From NCBI GenBank assembly GCA_013398295.1, contig VZSF01001309.1, positions 1,017,127 through 1,081,126 on the forward strand: a stretch of 64,000 nucleotides of DNA. The letters run 5' to 3'. The position numbers and the translations under genes are program-made. The notes beneath the pieces are model-generated. The model was given only the letters and a program-made list of their open reading frames with translations, was not told where the DNA came from and did no database searches. Below, piece by piece: positions 57,832-64,000 of this stretch. Source of the stretch: Chionis minor. Lineage: Eukaryota > Chordata > Aves > Charadriiformes > Chionididae. The stretch's first letter is position 1; each line of letters starts with the position of its first letter.

Positions 57832-60800
57832 TCAATGTGATGCGATGCACAGAATAGGCAGGTGCCCACAGGAAGCATACACTCCGTGACTACGAGCAAG
57901 TTGTTCGGCACAGCAGGTACAGCGCTCCGAGCCCCTCTGCACATCCATTGATGTAGATAATTAGTATACAAAGCAACGCTCTGCAATATGCTCATTCCAA
58001 CTCAGTTGTTGCCTATAAAATATACCCCTAAAAAATATTTTATGGGGACTGTTGGCTGAGATTATTCCATGTTTGGGAGCTATAGTAGCACAAAGAGGAG
58101 TGAAATCGCCTACCTCAACAAACTACATTACATCTTAATTTGGGATGCAGTGTTCAAATGTTGGTATACAGAGGAGTGGAATGGACATCAGCCAAGGGGA
58201 TTTTGCATTTTATTTTGATAAATAAACCTTTCTATAATGTTTTCACAGGCTGGACGTGATATTTATAGCCAAAATAGTCCCCGCTCCACCCCTGAGAAGG
58301 CCACCCAGCCCACCAAGCGCTGATGGTTACCTCTTTATGGTAAATGGGAACCAGCTATGCTACAACTCATTACCAAGTAGCAAAAGAAAAGTAACCAACA
58401 AGCCTACCACAAAACAGGAAACTTACTATATGTGCTTATTCAAACTGACATGATTTATCATAAGAACTTCAGTATTACTGCTTTCCCAATTGTTAATTGG
58501 CAAAAACTTTTACAGCACTTTTCACAATTAAGTTGCATCATTTTCTTTAGTTTTAAATTACCATAGAGAACCTCATGAATTAATTCATTAATCTTACAGT
58601 CCCTTGATCAAAGTCTGCTCATCTCCTTCTCTTTCATAATCTACACATTGAAAAGCATCCCAACCCTAGCAATCTCAAGTCAAAAAAATACCAGAAAACC
58701 CTACCCATTTCTCAGTTTAGAGGCAGTTACTATCGAGTTTATTTTTGTTTTATTGAAAGTGCCAACAAAAGGAATGGTGCAGAACGCTATTCCACATTAA
58801 AATTACTGTTCATATGGCTCCTAAAAATATATAAAGGCATATAAACCTTCCTCCTGGCCACACCACCACAAGACTCCACAAGGGTATTTGCTTATGTAGT
58901 TCTCCGAGTAAAGCATGCAGAAGATATTGAAAGTGCTCAGAGCCCCAAAATTTGTATTCCCCCCCTCTCCCTTCTGTGAAAAAAAGGACTAAGGCTAATG
59001 CACTGGTCTGTAAAGACACCAGAAGGTCCCTCTCGCCTCCACCCGCGCTCTGCAGATTCCTGCTGCCTTTGTAGCTATGTTGTTGTGTTTTGGTATTTAA
59101 CTGGAGGAAAACGCTCCTGAGCATGGGAACGAGGGAGGTTTAACAGCGTTACCGAATGTGAGCAGCTCACACATGCCACGGAGCGCATTGTCAGCAGGCT
59201 ACAGGTGCACGTAAGGAAAGGCAGGAGAAGCACATGCGTGACTGCAAGGCGAAAGGGCGATAACCGCCCCGGTCGCAAAGCATTGGGAGTCCAAGGTGCC
59301 CTTGTTTTATATTTAGGTATTCCTTGCCGATCGTTTCAAAAGCATGTGTGCAAAATGAGCAGCTTTATTTTGCCCTTACAGGAGAGATGTTCCCAGCCAA
59401 CCGAAGGGGGATGATGTACTGTAGACTGACAAGGGCTGCTAGGCTCGATCACTGCAAGTGTTTCAAACTGTGGGAGAGCTAAACACAGAGTGAGAACATT
59501 TTATTTTTAAAAAGCCTGGCAAGCCACGCTCCCCATATAGCTCACTTCCTCCCAGAAACTTTCCCTAAAATATTTTTGTTTGATATTTTGATCCAAGTCC
59601 TTACCAGATCCAAATCCGAGGCTCCTGACATCTGCTCCCATCTCTTCTGCTTCCCTGGGCAGGGAAGGAGAAGTTGGAGCCTTCAAAAAACAGGTAACTT
59701 CTGCCTCTGCAACCTGACTGCAAGCGTGCTTGGGGCGGTGACAGTGGTCCGCTCTCAACTGGCAGCGTTTGCCAGCTACTACCCACTTCTCCAGGATACA
59801 GCCCTGCCATATGCTCAGAATGGAGTAGCCCTTGATGGTGTGTTGTAACAAGGCTGATCCCGTTTCAAGTCAGCTCTTTATACGTAATACTCATGCCACA
59901 GAAGAGCACAAAAATAAATATCAGTATTACTGGCGCTGGCAGCAATGCATATAATCATTTGCCCAAAACCTCCTGTTATTAATAGACACTGATTTCAGTT
60001 ACTTTTTGTCTAGCCAATTTTAACTGTTTGAGCTGGCATTTCTATGCCAGGTATCTGTTTTAGAGACAGATGCTTTGGAGACACTTTAGCTCAAAAAAGT
60101 TGAGGCACTTCTTTGATGAGGGCTGGGGAGAGGAAATGCACTGCCTTGCCCAGAATAACAGCAAGAATTATTCTTGCCAAAGATCCTACCACCATTCAGA
60201 GTAGGAACTTGAGATTCAGCGGAAACAAGGGTAGCTCTTGTCCAGTATCCCCCATTTGACTTTGGCCAAGTTCTTCCTATAAACATCTCAAGTTTCTGAG
60301 AAATTCTAAGAAATTACAATTTCTTTGTAACTTTTTTTTTTTAATCTTCTAAAACCTAAAGTGCATTTTCTCACTGGTCAAGCCTGTGCTTCCTCAGGGC
60401 TTTCAAAAGCCGTCTACGCAACACAGGAGAGTTTTGTGCTGAGCTTAGGGCTACAGGAGTAAAAGAAGTTACCACCTGCAGATAATGCTCCTGGCTCCAA
60501 GGCAGGGCTGGGGACCCAGAGCAAACCCAGATTCAACCTGTCAATGCTCCTTGGACAGAAATTAAACAAAAGAGAGGTTGGAGGGAAATCTGGGTAGAGG
60601 GGAAACTAAGGGCCTGCTAAAACATGATAAAGAGGGGAGAAGAAAGCCCGAGCAAGATCAGGTGAAATGTTGGGTACCAGAAAGGATGGAGAAGGCTCTG
60701 GGTAGAGCTGCCCCAGCCCTCAGAGCCAGGGACCTCCCCAGCACATACCTGACAGCAACCAGGCTACAGGTAAAAACCGTCCCACGAGGGAAGCGTGACG

Positions 60801-62999
60801 TGCTTTGGCTTTAAACTCGCAAAGAATACAGCTTATCCACAGAACGCCCCACATGAAAATAGTCTGGAGGGTTGATGTTTGGCTTCTCAAACCACGGGGT
60901 TTTTGAATCTGCCTCCTCTTCATGGGAACATCTGTCTTGCTGTAACCCCTGCCTCCCTCCCATCACACTTCTAAACATTTACCCCATCGAGTATGACAAA
61001 GTACATGATTAAACCGTATCAGAATGTATACACGAGAAGGCCACTTCATATGTATACAATTAAGGTCACATAGGCATTTTCTGAATCCCGGGCATGGCAA
61101 GCTTCTGTATGCTCAAAGCAATGTGCAAAGATAGGACACACATACACACAAGGCTCCCCCCCGGCTGGGGTGCGTTTGGGAGCAGCATCCTACACCCAGG
61201 CGAAGTCTCAATGGAGCCTGCGGGAGCTGTAGGGTGCTCAGCACTTTTGAAAAGCAGAACATTTATATTTAGATTCCTAAATGAACTTCACAGCCTAAAT
61301 TTAGGCTCCTATTTCTGACACAAAATAAAAAAAAAAGAAAAAAATCCATATGAGCCTCCAAATTTAGAGCTGGGTACCTCAACATAGTCATCTCGGAGTG
61401 AAATGTAAACCTTGCACTTCGGCCCACATTCCTATCAAGTTGATTTCCAAAAGGGGAGCTGATCAAGCACGCAAGATTTTAAAAGGAAAATAATAATCCA
61501 GACTTGCTCCTGTGAATTCTTCGCATCCTGCTTTATTGCTAGCTGCCAGTCAACTGATTTGGATCTCACTTGCGGTCCCCTCTTACATTGCTGCAACTCC
61601 GGCAGCTCAGAGCTGGCTATAAGGAAAGCAAGCTTTTGCAAAATATCCAACTCAACATCAGATGCTAAATCATATTTCTAAAAGGAGCCGTGGCATTTAA
61701 AAGTTTTACTCCCAGCAAAGTCAATGGGGCTAAGGCTCCTAAATCCCTGCTAAAGTTTTATGCACCTTTCAATTTTGACTCGTATAAAATATCACTGTGC
61801 AAATATTTTCCATTTGCAGAAATCACCTGCTCCTGACAGCTTCTCAGGGAATTTTTCTTCACGTGTAATACAATCTAAACATATGTGTTGCATTAAGTTG
61901 GGTTATATCAGGTCATGCCACCTGACACAGTATATCCCAACATAATCTAATGTGATGTAAATCACTCATTACAACAAACCTAAAGGAAAAAAAAAAGGAA
62001 AAAAAACCCCAGCTTTCCTCCCACCTCACAGACAGCTGCAGCAGATAAAGTGTCTATATTGTCATAAATGGCCAGGTGACCATCTGTGTTTTGATGTTAT
62101 TTCAAGGCATTTCAGTACACCTTTATTTCCATGGTGGCCACAGCTACAGTCCTAGCTTGCTGCTCACCAGTGGTGGTCAGGAAGGGAAGTTTTATGACTT
62201 AGTTTTAGAGAATATTTCCTATTTTTTTAGCCAATATACACTACAGCAAAAGGAAAAAAATGTCAGAAATATTATATCACAGTCATAAAAATCCAATGCA
62301 GGTCCAAAGCTGAGTGAAAACCAGCTCGGTGAGGCAGAGGAACAGGTGGGAGGGCAGGCGAAGGGGATCAGCTGTCCCAGGAGGTGAACACAAGCCCCAG
62401 TGCAAATCCATTCCCATAGAGGCCAGATTTCAGGTTCTCTCACCTCAGCTGAAGCAACAGAAATCAGCAGTTCTGCATCACTTCATCAGCTCTCCCTAAC
62501 TGAGGATGCTCAGCCTCTTTTACCAGCCCCCCCCACTACTCCCTATAGAAAATAGGGCAGGCAGGAGGAGATAGAACCCCAGTGCAGACTCACTCCCACC
62601 GTTTGGAAGGAGCATAGGAAGGTCCGTGTGCCCCATTCACACCGCCCAGCGTTTCATCTACGTGCAGTCCTTAGAGCTGGCAACGTTATTCTTGGGGTTT
62701 TAAAGCAGGCATTGAAAAGCAGCAGTTCTTCCATAAATATTAAACTATCACACTCGTTATGACAAAGGCATCTGCTGAAGGCGATTATTTGTCTGAACAT
62801 CCCACACAGCGTAGGTAGAACATGGGTTATGTTAAGAGCCTGTTGTAGGATGCAGTCTTGTATCATTTTATAAAGTATGAATTTTACATCCAAGGGGTTA
62901 GCTTAATATCATGAATTATAATCATAGTAAATTATTACTGGCTTTTTGGGCTTGGTTGGGTTTTTTTTAATTCTTATTTTAAAGTTGTCTGCCTATCGA
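57832..62999. other. Gene-free unique DNA
   Basis: It holds a CCAATT-GTT-AATTGG dyad at 58486-58500, a modest CpG cluster at 59030-59285, a T-run near 60331-60342 and a TCAGGT-CATGCC-ACCTGA dyad near 61909-61926. The largest frames (59507-59851 and 57485-57820, 114 and 111 codons) have no recognisable domain. Confidence 0.6.
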
Positions 63000-63560
63000 C
63001 TAGAACTGCATTGAGTTGAATTCAATCACCAACAGATTTGTAATTACAGTAATAGGAGTGTCTTGTGAAGTAACTACAAAAGGATGCTTACAGGACCAGG
63101 AAAATAACATCATTTTACACCGAGACAAACAATTACTGGCCATGTAAAAATATGGAGTCCCACAGGCAAGCATGAACCCTGCTTACAATTCAGATTATTT
63201 CAGCTGAACTGGCTTTAAACTCAAATTCATGCTAATGTAGGTACAGTAAATACAGCTTCAACCTTAATTCAATAATGAGATCAACAATTACACTTAAAGA
63301 TTACTTAGCACTTCAGCAGTGTGAGCAAAATCCTTTTGATCACCTATATTGTGCTATTCATTAATTTCTTTGATGGTTAATAACACTGAAATACGCTTGT
63401 TAAAAAGAATAAAATGAAGTACAATATTTATACCTTATTACAAAGTGCATTAACAAATCAGAGCACTCGGAGCACCTACATTAAAAAGAAAACATCATCA
63501 ATATTTGATGGTTGTCGTCTTTAACATCTAGTTGCATTCTAAACATCAATAAAGCTTTCG
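63000..63560. promoter_or_regulatory. Candidate conserved regulatory element (TAAT-rich)
   Basis: Non-repetitive DNA with many AT cores: the palindrome TGTAATTACA (63039-63048), TTGAATTCAA (63016-63025), ATTCATTAATTTC (about 63357), CTTTGATGGTTAATAAC (about 63369, containing a TCF/LEF-like CTTTGAT) and CCTTTTGATCACC (about 63332). It has no long homopolymers and no open frame of note. It is like the blocks at 26760-27300 and 45600-46060. Motif density is the only evidence. Confidence 0.25.
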
Positions 63561-64000
63561 ACCCTGAATCCACCGCAGTATCCAGAAATGCAATCTTTTG
63601 CCAACCAGACCCACGTGCTGGCCATTTTGTCACACATCTTTGTTTCCTTCTTTGTGGGGCCTATGGAAAATAGAAATCAGCATTTGCCAGCCACAGTGGG
63701 ATTTCAAGAGGTGAGTGCTGGGAGACATTTTAGTAAGCAAGAAGAAAGCAATTATTTGACTTGGAGATTTCAACACTGTTCTAAGTTGGGGGGAAAAATG
63801 GCACGAAGACATTGTGCTAGGCAACAGATCATGTAAACATTTCCTATGACAGTCTTTCATCATATATAGGAACATTTACACTGCCAGATCTTGTCTTCTT
63901 TAAAAATGTCAGCTCGGTAAGTTTGATGCACATGTGCTCCTTCTGTAAGTGTCTGCTCAGGCAGACAGTTTACTAATTTGTGGCTCAGTAAACCTTTCAC
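63561..64000. other. Gene-free unique DNA to window end
   Basis: Overlapping 81-82 codon frames on opposite strands (63588-63875) have no domain. A short ATTGTGCTAGGC motif near 63811 resembles an old LINE/SINE tail but is too short to call. Confidence 0.5.

Noticed and set aside
1..64000. CRISPR arrays, prophage, bacterial operons, or endogenous retrovirus
   Set aside because: No regularly spaced identical repeats, no ribosome-site-led gene series, no LTR pairs and no retroviral protein motifs were seen.

Overview
The window looks like non-coding DNA from a bird genome. The clearest evidence is a 5'-truncated copy of the avian LINE CR1 at about 3039-3449 and a second, shorter CR1 3' end at about 5109-5188. 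Low interspersed-repeat density, AT-rich composition and many homopolymer or G/T-rich patches fit this. A fossil that looks like the MIR (CORE-SINE) tail lies at about 6050-6182. I recognise no protein-coding exon, structured RNA gene, CRISPR array, phage or bacterial operon. No open frame gives a recognisable domain, and most are short and overlap open frames on the other strand. The stretch is best read as intergenic desert or a very large intron; the sequence alone cannot tell which.

Layout: 1-3.0 kb is unique DNA with one CpG-rich patch (1950-2162). 3.0-6.2 kb holds the recognisable retroelement fossils. 6.2-26.7 kb is mostly featureless, with simple repeats and CpG-rich islets near 13.1-13.3 and 23.0-23.2 kb. 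26.76-27.30 kb is dense in homeodomain-type TAAT/ATTA cores and is a candidate regulatory element. 28.3-29.6 kb has two CpG-rich patches. 31.0 kb carries a 9+9 bp inverted repeat. 39.3-45.3 kb holds several small dyads, a four-unit tandem array of about 86-93 bp (44281-44640) and a four-base assembly gap (44765-44768) whose flanks look like two readings of one segment. 45.6-46.1 kb is a second candidate regulatory block. 46.7-47.6 kb holds the longest open frame, 277 codons, probably open because of base composition. The rest is unique DNA, ending in a third TAAT-rich block (63.0-63.56 kb).

I found no new biological system. The observations most worth checking are the probable false duplication at the gap, the local tandem array, the MIR-like fossil and the three TAAT-rich blocks. 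Whether those blocks are conserved can only be settled by cross-species alignment.
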